Part shown: in pieces, positions 53,705 through 61,121 of the stretch
Layout: each line of letters begins with the position of its first letter
How positions within the stretch are numbered: the stretch's first letter is position 1
NCBI RefSeq assembly: GCF_005885675.1
Contig: NZ_VANR01000007.1
Location: 1 to 64,000, forward strand
DNA: 64,000 nucleotides
DNA from: Polaribacter aestuariivivens
Lineage (GTDB): Bacteria; Bacteroidota; Bacteroidia; Flavobacteriales; Flavobacteriaceae
Reading direction: 5' to 3'
Notes under the pieces: generated by a model
Told to the model about the DNA's origin: nothing
The model's database searches: none
The model's input: only the letters and a program-made list of their open reading frames with translations
Program-made: the position numbers and the translations under genes

Positions 53705-54442
53705 CTATTCTTCTTTTTTCTTACGGTCTTTTTTGTCGTAAAATGGTGGCCAATTTCCTCCAGTTGTAACTTCATCTAAAGAACCTACAGAAATATACTC
53801 TCCTTTAATTTGATCAGTAGCAACTGCTTCTAATTCTTGTTTAATTAAAGATTCATCCATTCCTTTTAATAATTCTTCTTTAGGAGTTTTAACTAAAAAT
53901 GTTGGTACCACTAAACCTTGTACTTTTTCAACAGTTCCAATTTCAACTTCAAACTCTTTTCCATCTGTACCAGGAACCTGAAACATGTTTTTATAATCTC
54001 TGTCTTTAAAGTATTTTAAAACAGGCTCATACCCAATAGTATCAGTTACTCTTTTTTCAACATCTACAGTAATACCACCACCTTTGTTTATAGTTTCTAC
54101 AACTGTTTTTGTATTTGTTAAGGCTAATTTAGCAGTATCAATAAAACGGATTAAACCAGCTTTGTCTTTAGTATAAGTACCTGTAGATTCATAATGCTTT
54201 ACTTGAGCATCTCTAATTATTTTTAATTTATCTACAACTTTAGCATAAATTTTAACTTTATTTTTGTTGAAATTAATTGGTTCCATGATTCCGCTATAAA
54301 TCTTGAATCCAAGAAAAATGGCTAAAAACAATAATAATAAAGAAGCTAACCAACGTAACTTTAAAGGTAAAAACTTAACTATAACAATAGCTAAGAGAAC
54401 AGCTACTAATACTGCAGCTAAAATCATTCCTAATAATTCCAT
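53705..54442 (-). CDS. Inner-membrane protein of unknown function
   Basis: I do not recognise the family. The 245 aa protein has two adjacent membrane helices (about 2-23 and 30-50, MILAAVLVAVLLAIVIVKFL and WLASLLLLFLAIFLGFKIY), then a soluble, mostly extracytoplasmic domain of about 190 residues with KLKIIRDAQVKHYESTGTYTKDKAGLIRFIDTAKL, and a basic C-terminal tail (YDKKDRKKKEE). The KHYESTGTYT-type segment is found in conserved Bacteroidota membrane proteins. It leads the DUF3822-rsmD unit. Confidence 0.7.
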   Translation of the reverse strand: MELLGMILAAVLVAVLLAIVIVKFLPLKLRWLASLLLLFLAIFLGFKIYSGIMEPINFNKNKVKIYAKVVDKLKIIRDAQVKHYESTGTYTKDKAGLIRFIDTAKLALTNTKTVVETINKGGGITVDVEKRVTDTIGYEPVLKYFKDRDYKNMFQVPGTDGKEFEVEIGTVEKVQGLVVPTFLVKTPKEELLKGMDESLIKQELEAVATDQIKGEYISVGSLDEVTTGGNWPPFYDKKDRKKKEE

Positions 54443-54522
54443 TCTTGATGTTTTTTTTAATAGTATATACGCAAATCTACAATTTTTTTTTAATGATAAA
54501 AATTTTTATTTACAAATCGACG

Positions 54523-54530
54523 TATCTTTG
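54523..54530 (+). promoter_or_regulatory. -7 box TATCTTTG upstream of the helicase gene
   Basis: An exact TAnnTTTG match 16 nt before the helicase ATG; no clear -33. Confidence 0.45.
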
Positions 54531-54546
54531 ATGTTTAAATTTATTT

Positions 54547-55971
54547 ATGATTGAAAAACCAATAGATTTTAATAGAGAATTAGTTAAAAAATTCCCACAT
54601 CAACCAACTTTAAAACAAGAAAAATTACTACATCTTTTAAGTGATTTTATATTCGATAAAGATAAAGATGCGCTTTTTTTGTTAAAGGGTTATGCAGGTA
54701 CAGGAAAAACAACAACTATTGGAGTTTTTGTAAACAGTTTACGTTTTGCTGGCAAAAGAGCAGTGCTTTTAGCACCAACAGGAAGGGCTGCAAAAGTTAT
54801 TGCTTTATATTCAAAAAGAGCTGCATTTACGATTCATAAAAAAATTTATTTTCCCAAAAAACAATCCAATGGTTCTATAGATTTTGTATTGCAAACAAAT
54901 AAGCACACAAATACTATTTTTATTGTAGATGAAGCTTCTATGATTCCTGATGGAAAACAAAATAAAAATTTTTTCGAATCTACCTCACTTTTAAATGATT
55001 TAATCAATTATGTATATTCTGGTAAAAATTGTAAACTTATTTTTATTGGTGATACAGCGCAATTACCTCCTGTGAAGTTAAAAGTAAGTCCTGCTTTAGA
55101 AAAAGATGCTTTAACATATGAATATCAAAAAAATATTACTGAAATTGAACTGAATGAAGTAATGCGTCAACATGAAAATTCAGGTATTTTAGCAAACGCT
55201 ACTAGTTTACGATTGTTATTACAAAACGAAGGTGATACTTTTAAATTTGATGTTGATTTTCCAGATATAAAAAGATTGCAAGATGGTTATGATATTGAAG
55301 ACGCTATTGTAACTGCATATGAAAATGATGGAGTAGAGGATACAGCATTTATTGTTAGGTCTAACAAAAGAGCAAATCAATACAACCAACAAATAAGATA
55401 TAATATTAGAGGGCAAGAAAATGAAATTTCAGCAGGAGATTATATTATGATTGTTAAAAACAATTATTATTGGTTAAATGAATCTTCGGAAGCAGGTTTT
55501 ATTGCAAACGGAGATATTTGTAAGGTTTTAAAAATTTTTTCTATTAAAAAATTGTATGGTTTTAAATTTGCAGAGGTTGAAATAAAAATGATTGATTATC
55601 CAAACATGCAACCTTTTGAAACGGTTTTACTTTTAGACACTTTAACAAGTGAAAGTCCGTCTTTAACATACGAAGAGTCTCATAAATTATACGAGGCAGT
55701 AAAAGAAGATTATGCACATGAAAAATCAAAATACAAACAATTTTTAGCGATTAAAAATAACAAGTATTTTAATGCGCTTCAAGTAAAGTTTTCATATGCA
55801 ATGACTTGTCATAAATCACAAGGTGGTCAATGGAAAACGGTTTTTGTAGAGCAACCTTATTTACCAGAAGGTGTTTCAAAGGAATATTACAGATGGTTAT
55901 ATACAGCAATAACAAGAGCTCAAGAGAAATTGTATTTAATAGGTTTTAAAGACGATTTTTTTACAGAATAA
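54547..55971 (+). CDS. SF1 RecD/Dda-like DNA helicase
   Basis: This 474 aa protein has Walker A GYAGTGKTTT, motif Ia LLAPTGRAAKV, Walker B FIVDEASMI, motif III FIGDTAQLPPV, motif IV FIVRSNKRANQ, and motif V/VI AMTCHKSQGGQWKTVFVEQP and YTAITRAQEKLYLIG. It is a minimal 5' to 3' SF1B helicase resembling phage Dda and the core of RecD2 without its N-terminal part. It may act in repair or replication restart. Length is short but complete for this subgroup. Confidence 0.9.
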   Translation: MIEKPIDFNRELVKKFPHQPTLKQEKLLHLLSDFIFDKDKDALFLLKGYAGTGKTTTIGVFVNSLRFAGKRAVLLAPTGRAAKVIALYSKRAAFTIHKKIYFPKKQSNGSIDFVLQTNKHTNTIFIVDEASMIPDGKQNKNFFESTSLLNDLINYVYSGKNCKLIFIGDTAQLPPVKLKVSPALEKDALTYEYQKNITEIELNEVMRQHENSGILANATSLRLLLQNEGDTFKFDVDFPDIKRLQDGYDIEDAIVTAYENDGVEDTAFIVRSNKRANQYNQQIRYNIRGQENEISAGDYIMIVKNNYYWLNESSEAGFIANGDICKVLKIFSIKKLYGFKFAEVEIKMIDYPNMQPFETVLLLDTLTSESPSLTYEESHKLYEAVKEDYAHEKSKYKQFLAIKNNKYFNALQVKFSYAMTCHKSQGGQWKTVFVEQPYLPEGVSKEYYRWLYTAITRAQEKLYLIGFKDDFFTE

Positions 55972-55976
55972 TAGAA

Positions 55977-56927
55977 TTATCTCAATAAATAACTAACATT
56001 AATAGAACCGTATTTTTGTCCGTTATCAAATCGCAAACCTTTAGACTTATTCGTATTGTAGTTAAACGTATATCCCCAACTAAAACGATTGGATGTAAAT
56101 TTAAAGCCAATTTCTAAATCAAAAACTATAGGAACAAGTTCGTTTGTAACTTCGCTATTTTTATTTAAGAAACTACCTTGTAAAGTAGCATCGTAAACAG
56201 CATATCTAACAGATGGCTTTATAAATATAAAAGATTCAATTTCTCTAAAAAATCGAGTGTTTTCATCATTAATATTTGTTTTAAAAGCAATAGAGTTTGC
56301 TATATTTTGTAAAGGTTCAAAGCCAATTCTAGCCATAAAACCTGTGGTTATATTTGTATAAACAGTACCTGCATTAGCATTATTTATCCAAGAAACATCA
56401 AAAGCTTTAGAGCTTGTTTTTAATAGCTGTTTATTATAAGTTACACCAAAGTTTAAAGCCAAAGCATTTTTAATTTGATATTGCCACCCAATAGCTTTTC
56501 TAAAACCATAAATATCATGAATAAAATCTTGTAATTCTTTGGCATAAGCATTAGAACCAATGACACCTAATTGACCAGTAATTTTTAAATTTTTATTGTT
56601 TTTATAAACATTTTCAAAACCAAAACTTCCGTACAAATAACCTGAAAAAGGTCTGTCATGATCATTCACAGAAAGCACAATTGCTTTATATGGAGTGTAC
56701 ATTTCATGTCCAATGCTCCATTCTAAAATTCGTTTTTCTAAATTTTCTTTTTTCTTTTTAGAAAGATACCTAAAAGACAAAAACATTCCATTAGTATAAT
56801 ATCTGTCGTTTTTTAAAGAAGTATATAAATCATTTTCTGTAATAAAACTTATTTCTTTAGAAAACTTCTCTTGAGACAATAAATTTAGAGCTGTAAAAAG
56901 AAATATAAACAAGATATTTTTTTTCAT
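55977..56927 (-). CDS. Lipid A 3'-O-deacylase, LpxR family
   Basis: This 316 aa outer-membrane protein has a signal peptide (1-18, ending NLLSQ) and the LpxR/DUF2219 pattern: SFITENDLYTSLKNDRYYTNGMFLSF at the N terminus, the loop DHDRPFSGYLYGSFGF with aspartates, and C-terminal strands GFKFTSNRFSWGYTF and GSINVSYLLR. LpxR removes the 3' acyl chains of lipid A. ATG 56927 is chosen over 56936 because it starts the signal and lies 6 nt after a -7 box. It is convergent with the helicase gene (5 nt apart). Confidence 0.88.
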   Translation of the reverse strand: MKKNILFIFLFTALNLLSQEKFSKEISFITENDLYTSLKNDRYYTNGMFLSFRYLSKKKKENLEKRILEWSIGHEMYTPYKAIVLSVNDHDRPFSGYLYGSFGFENVYKNNKNLKITGQLGVIGSNAYAKELQDFIHDIYGFRKAIGWQYQIKNALALNFGVTYNKQLLKTSSKAFDVSWINNANAGTVYTNITTGFMARIGFEPLQNIANSIAFKTNINDENTRFFREIESFIFIKPSVRYAVYDATLQGSFLNKNSEVTNELVPIVFDLEIGFKFTSNRFSWGYTFNYNTNKSKGLRFDNGQKYGSINVSYLLR

Positions 56928-56933
56928 AGAGAG

Positions 56934-56941
56934 CAAATATA
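56934..56941 (-). promoter_or_regulatory. lpxR -7 box TATATTTG, 6 nt from the ATG
   Basis: Minus-strand TATATTTG ends at 56934, with ATG at 56927, so the leader would be 0-2 nt. No -33 found. Confidence 0.45.
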
Positions 56942-57032
56942 AAAGAATATGGAATAACTTTTATAAATTGATGCTTTTTTAACTTCCTAAATAAAAAAAA
57001 GTAGTTATTTTTAGACCAAGAAATAAAGATAG

Positions 57033-57890
57033 ATGAATACAAAGAAAGGGCTAAATGTAGAAGATTTTCAAAAAGTAGATTCTAATAAAGAATTGTTAGA
57101 AGTAATTAAAGATAAAAGTCAGCTTTACAATAAAGTAATTAAAACGCTTTCATATACTGAAGAGTTAAGGTTGCTACAAATTGAGTTGGTAAAACTACAA
57201 AGATGGATATCTAAAGAAAATAAAAGAGTTGCTGTTGTTTTTGAAGGTAGAGATGCAGCAGGTAAAGGCGGAAATATTAGAAGATTTATGGAGCATTTAA
57301 ACCCAAGATCTAGTAGATTAGTTGCCCTAAATAAACCTACAGAAGTAGAAAAAGGACAATGGTATTTTCAGCGTTACATAAAAGAACTTCCAAACCCAGG
57401 AGAAATTGTTTTTTTTGACAGAAGTTGGTACAACAGAGCAGTTGTAGAGCCAGTGATGGGTTTTTGTACGGAAAATCAATATAAAGAGTTTTTAGTACAA
57501 GTTCCAGAGTTTGAACATATGATGTATGAAGATGGTTTAATTATCATTAAATTTTGGCTTTCCATCACCAAAGACGAACAATTAAGGCGTTTTGAAGAAC
57601 GAAAAGAAAACCCTTTAAAACGTTGGAAATTTAGTCCTGTAGATAAACAAGGACAAATTCTTTGGGACAAATACACACACTACAAAGCAGAAATGTTTTC
57701 TAAAACCCACACATCTTATAGTCCTTGGATGATGGTAAAAACAAACGATAAAAAAGTAGCAAGATTAGAAGCAATGAGACACGTTATTTCTCAATTTGAT
57801 TATGATGGAAAAGAAGAAGCAAAAACAACGCTAACACCAGATCCAAACGTTGTAATGAGATTTTATCGTTCTAATAGTAATGTAGATTAA
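57033..57890 (+). CDS. ppk2: Polyphosphate kinase 2 family protein (first of two)
   Basis: This 285 aa kinase has Walker A EGRDAAGKGG (71-80), the FQRYIKELPNPGEIVFFDRSWYNRA block (Walker B, near 129-136) and the lid KENPLKRWKFSPVDKQGQILWDKY. Class I PPK2 enzymes use polyphosphate to phosphorylate nucleoside diphosphates, or run in reverse. It lies 4 nt upstream of a paralogue, so the two are cotranscribed. Whether they differ in nucleotide or phosphate specificity cannot be read from sequence alone. Confidence 0.92.
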   Translation: MNTKKGLNVEDFQKVDSNKELLEVIKDKSQLYNKVIKTLSYTEELRLLQIELVKLQRWISKENKRVAVVFEGRDAAGKGGNIRRFMEHLNPRSSRLVALNKPTEVEKGQWYFQRYIKELPNPGEIVFFDRSWYNRAVVEPVMGFCTENQYKEFLVQVPEFEHMMYEDGLIIIKFWLSITKDEQLRRFEERKENPLKRWKFSPVDKQGQILWDKYTHYKAEMFSKTHTSYSPWMMVKTNDKKVARLEAMRHVISQFDYDGKEEAKTTLTPDPNVVMRFYRSNSNVD

Positions 57891-57894
57891 CAAA

Positions 57895-58680
57895 ATGGGG
57901 AAAAAACTTACAACAAAGCAAGTAAATAAGCTAAATACAAAAAAAGGTCTTTTGGCACTATTATCCAAAGAACCTTTAAATATAGAAAGAGGTTTACGAT
58001 ATGTAGATTATCAAAAAAAATTAAAAAAATTACAAGTAGAGTTAATTCGATTACAAACTTGGGCAATTAATAATAACGAGCGAATAATTATTGTTTTTCA
58101 AGGACGTGATGCAGCAGGAAAAGGTGGAGCAATTAGAAGGTTAACAGAACGTATAAATCCAAGACATATGCGTATTGTAGCACTATCAAAACCTACAGAA
58201 GATGAAAAAACCCAATGGTATTTTCAACGTTATGTAGAGCAATTTCCAAAAGCTGGTGAAATTGTGTTTTTTGATAGAAGTTGGTACAATAGAGCAATTT
58301 TAGAGCCTGTAAATGGATTTTGTACGCAAGAAGAATATGAAATTTTTATGAACCAAGTAAATGAATTTGAAAAAATGATTTTAGAATCTGGTATTCATTT
58401 GGTTAAAATTTACATGTCAATTTCTAAAAAAGAACAAGCAAAACGTTTTGCCGATATAAAAAGCAATCCATTAAAACAATGGAAAATGACAAAACTAGAT
58501 GAAAGAGCTCAAGTTTTGTGGGACCAATATACAGAGTATAAAAACGTAATGTTTCAAAGAACAAATACAGAAAAATCTCCTTGGAAAATTATACGAGCAA
58601 ACAGAAAAACGGAAGCACGTGTAAACGTGATTAATTACGTTTTAAATAGAATACCTTACGATAAAAACTTAGAAATTTAA
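57895..58680 (+). CDS. ppk2: Polyphosphate kinase 2 family protein (second of two)
   Basis: This 261 aa paralogue follows the first after 4 nt. It has Walker A QGRDAAGKGG, FQRYVEQFPKAGEIVFFDRSWYNRA and SNPLKQWKMTKLDERAQVLWDQY. It differs from its neighbour in the residue before the P-loop (Gln for Glu), in the lid and in having a shorter C terminus, so the pair may have split function. The stop overlaps the convergent arsC-like gene by 4 nt (TTAA). Confidence 0.92.
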   Translation: MGKKLTTKQVNKLNTKKGLLALLSKEPLNIERGLRYVDYQKKLKKLQVELIRLQTWAINNNERIIIVFQGRDAAGKGGAIRRLTERINPRHMRIVALSKPTEDEKTQWYFQRYVEQFPKAGEIVFFDRSWYNRAILEPVNGFCTQEEYEIFMNQVNEFEKMILESGIHLVKIYMSISKKEQAKRFADIKSNPLKQWKMTKLDERAQVLWDQYTEYKNVMFQRTNTEKSPWKIIRANRKTEARVNVINYVLNRIPYDKNLEI

Positions 58681-59309
58681 CGAGTTAGTCTTTTTACTTC
58701 ATTAAATATAAAATACATTTCAGCAGCAATTTGACGATTTGTTTTCAAATACGTTTTTTCTTGTTCAGGTGTTCCATCAGAAGCCTTAGGGTCTTCAAAA
58801 GGTAAATGATACCTTACAAGTGCACTTGGTATGAAAGGACAATTTTTATCAGCATTATTACAAGTAGTTATTGCTATAAAAGGTTCTTTGTTTTCAGGAT
58901 GATCAAATCTTTTAGAAAAACCTAAAATAGATTTTTTACTTCCTTTAAATCGAATTTCATACTTCGGATTTTGATGTGAAAAATCTGAAACTTGAAAATC
59001 AAAACCTGCCTTTTGTAATGTTTTTACTGTATTTCTGTAAAAAGCAGTTACCTCTGTACCTCCAGAAAAAGAATTAATATTTAAATTAAAATAATTTGCA
59101 ACATAAAAACCCCAGACTTGTCCAAGTTGACTTCTTCTAGAATTATGAGTACAAATAAAGTTTAAATTAACCACTTCATTTTTTAAATATTCTTTTGCAA
59201 TACCTTCCGAAATTTTATGAAGTAAAACTTTTCTATCTTCCTTTAAAACAATACTTTTTACAGCATTTTTAAAGAAGTTTTCGGTAGAAGTTATTGAAGT
59301 AGTTAACAT
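58677..59309 (-). CDS. Low-molecular-weight phosphatase/ArsC-like protein
   Basis: This 210 aa protein has the phosphatase loop CX5R in FICTHNSRRSQ (C53, R59) and the acid loop FEDPKASDGT (D173). A cysteine pair with six residues between, C150 and C157 in TTCNNADKNCPF, matches the redox relay of thioredoxin-coupled arsenate reductases, so arsenate reduction is plausible. The extra 50 residues at the N terminus are unusual. No ars operon genes lie nearby, and a role as a protein or metabolite phosphatase remains possible. Confidence 0.82.
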   Translation of the reverse strand: MLTTSITSTENFFKNAVKSIVLKEDRKVLLHKISEGIAKEYLKNEVVNLNFICTHNSRRSQLGQVWGFYVANYFNLNINSFSGGTEVTAFYRNTVKTLQKAGFDFQVSDFSHQNPKYEIRFKGSKKSILGFSKRFDHPENKEPFIAITTCNNADKNCPFIPSALVRYHLPFEDPKASDGTPEQEKTYLKTNRQIAAEMYFIFNEVKRLTR

Positions 59310-59372
59310 ATCATTATTTTTGCCTCAAAAATAAAACTTATTAAACTTATATAAATTAATAAAAAGTTAAGA

Positions 59373-59921
59373 ATGCGTTTAGAAATTGGAAATAAAGTGG
59401 CTGTTTTAGACGATGTTTTAAAAGGAAAAGTAACTGCTATTGATAATCATACAGTTTCAGTTCAAACTGAAGACGGTATGATTTTTAATTTTAATGAAAA
59501 AGAATTGGTTAAAATTGATGCAGAACAGCATGAGCTAACAAAGTTTTCTGATATAAATAACGATTTTTTTAAAGAAAAAATTCAACAAGCAAAACCTCAA
59601 AAGAGTCTTTTTAAAAAACAACAAAAAGAAGTAATTATGGAAGTTGATTTGCATATAAATCAGCTGGTAAAATCTACAAGAGGTTTAGATAATTACGATA
59701 TGATAAACTTACAGTTAGACACTGCAAAACGAAAAATTGAATACGGAATTCAAAAAAGAATTTCAAAAATTGTGTTTATTCATGGAGTTGGAGAAGGTGT
59801 TTTAAAATCAGAATTGCATTCACTTTTAAATAAATATCCTGTTAAATATTATGATGCTTCTTATAAAAAGTATGGTTTAGGAGCTACAGAAGTTTATATT
59901 TATCAAAATATAAATGAGTAA
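59373..59921 (+). CDS. Smr domain protein (DUF2027 type)
   Basis: This 182 aa protein has an N-terminal small beta domain (MRLEIGNKVAVLDDVLKGKVTAIDNHTVSVQTEDG), a linker, and a C-terminal Smr domain with the DLHI motif (EVDLHINQL) and the HGVGEGVL loop. Smr domains have endonuclease or RNA-related activity in MutS2 and relatives; the role of this stand-alone version is unknown. It lies 23 nt upstream of the cysteine desulfurase gene, which has its own -7 box. Confidence 0.85.
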   Translation: MRLEIGNKVAVLDDVLKGKVTAIDNHTVSVQTEDGMIFNFNEKELVKIDAEQHELTKFSDINNDFFKEKIQQAKPQKSLFKKQQKEVIMEVDLHINQLVKSTRGLDNYDMINLQLDTAKRKIEYGIQKRISKIVFIHGVGEGVLKSELHSLLNKYPVKYYDASYKKYGLGATEVYIYQNINE

Positions 59922-59932
59922 AATAGAAACCT

Positions 59933-59940
59933 TATTTTTG
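59933..59940 (+). promoter_or_regulatory. Cysteine desulfurase -7 box TATTTTTG, 4 nt from the ATG
   Basis: TATTTTTG ends at 59940 and the ATG is at 59945. If active, the transcript is leaderless. No matching -33 element found. Confidence 0.42.
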
Positions 59941-59944
59941 TGAT

Positions 59945-61078
59945 ATGAAAACCGTGTATTTAGATAATGCTGCAACAACACCCATAGCTAAAGAAGTGGT
60001 AGAAGTAATGCAAACTTCTATGATAGATAATTTTGGCAACCCTTCTTCTACACATCAATTTGGTAGAAAAGCAAAATCGGCTGTAGAAACTGCAAGAAAA
60101 AATATCGCAAAACACTTTCATGTTTCTGCAAGTGAAATTATTTTCACGTCAAGTGGTACAGAAGCAGATAATTTAATTTTACAAAACGCAGTTTTAAATT
60201 TAGAAGTTACTAGAATTATTACTTCAAAAATAGAACATCACGCAGTTTTACATACTTGCGAATATTTAGAAAAAGAAAAAAATGTTACTTTAAATTATGT
60301 AAATGTTGATGCATTTGGAGCAATAGATATTTCACACTTATCGAATTTATTAAAAGCTTCAAAAGAAAAAACATTAGTAAGTTTATTAATGATAAATAAT
60401 GAAATTGGAAACATTTTGCCACTTAAAATAGTGGCGAATCTCTGTAAAGAACACAATGCATTATTTCATTCAGATACGGTTCAAGCAATTGGGCATTTCA
60501 ATTTAAATTTACAAGAAATTCATTTAGATTTTTTAGTGGCAAGTGCACATAAATTTCATGGACCAAAAGGTGTTGGTTTTGCTTTTTTTAGAAAAGGTTT
60601 TGGAATTTTACCAATGATACATGGAGGAAACCAAGAAAGAGGAGCAAGGTCAAGTACGGAAAATGTACACGCCATTTTGGGCATGGAAAAAGCTTTAGAA
60701 ATTGCTGTTCAAAATATTCAAAAAGATAAAAACTATATTGAAAGTTTAAAGGTGTATTTTATTTCTGAGTTTAAAAAAATATCTCCAAACATTCAATTTA
60801 ATGGACTTTCTGCAGATTTAGACAATAGCAGTTATACTATTTTAAATGTACGTTTTCCAGTTAAAAACGACATGTTGTTATTTAGTTTAGATTTGGCAGG
60901 AATTGCAATTTCAGGAGGTAGTGCTTGTCAATCTGGTAGTAATAAAGGTTCTCACGTTTTATCGGAAATCTTATTTGATGGAGAAGAAGATAAAACTTCT
61001 ATCCGTTTTTCATTTTCAAAATATACAACCAAAGAAGATTTAGATTATACGATTTTAAAATTAAAGGAGCTGCTTTAA
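59945..61078 (+). CDS. Cysteine desulfurase (NifS/IscS-like)
   Basis: This 377 aa PLP enzyme supplies sulfur from cysteine. It opens VYLDNAATTPIAKEV, contains the histidine in KIEHHAVLHTCE (H99), the PLP lysine K203 in SAHKFHGPKGVG and the catalytic cysteine C328 in GGSACQSGSNKGSHVL. It belongs to the group I (NifS/IscS) desulfurases. No isc scaffold genes are nearby, so it may serve tRNA thiolation or another sulfur path. The stop sits in a hairpin (GGAG..CTCC, 61066-61093) without a T-run. Confidence 0.93.
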   Translation: MKTVYLDNAATTPIAKEVVEVMQTSMIDNFGNPSSTHQFGRKAKSAVETARKNIAKHFHVSASEIIFTSSGTEADNLILQNAVLNLEVTRIITSKIEHHAVLHTCEYLEKEKNVTLNYVNVDAFGAIDISHLSNLLKASKEKTLVSLLMINNEIGNILPLKIVANLCKEHNALFHSDTVQAIGHFNLNLQEIHLDFLVASAHKFHGPKGVGFAFFRKGFGILPMIHGGNQERGARSSTENVHAILGMEKALEIAVQNIQKDKNYIESLKVYFISEFKKISPNIQFNGLSADLDNSSYTILNVRFPVKNDMLLFSLDLAGIAISGGSACQSGSNKGSHVLSEILFDGEEDKTSIRFSFSKYTTKEDLDYTILKLKELL

Positions 61079-61121
61079 AGATAAAGCAACTCCCTAATCA
61101 ACCAAATTAAAATCAATCAAA

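Noticed and set aside
61066..61093. Hairpin at the cysteine desulfurase stop as a terminator
   Set aside because: The stem is interrupted by mismatches and no T-run follows on either strand.
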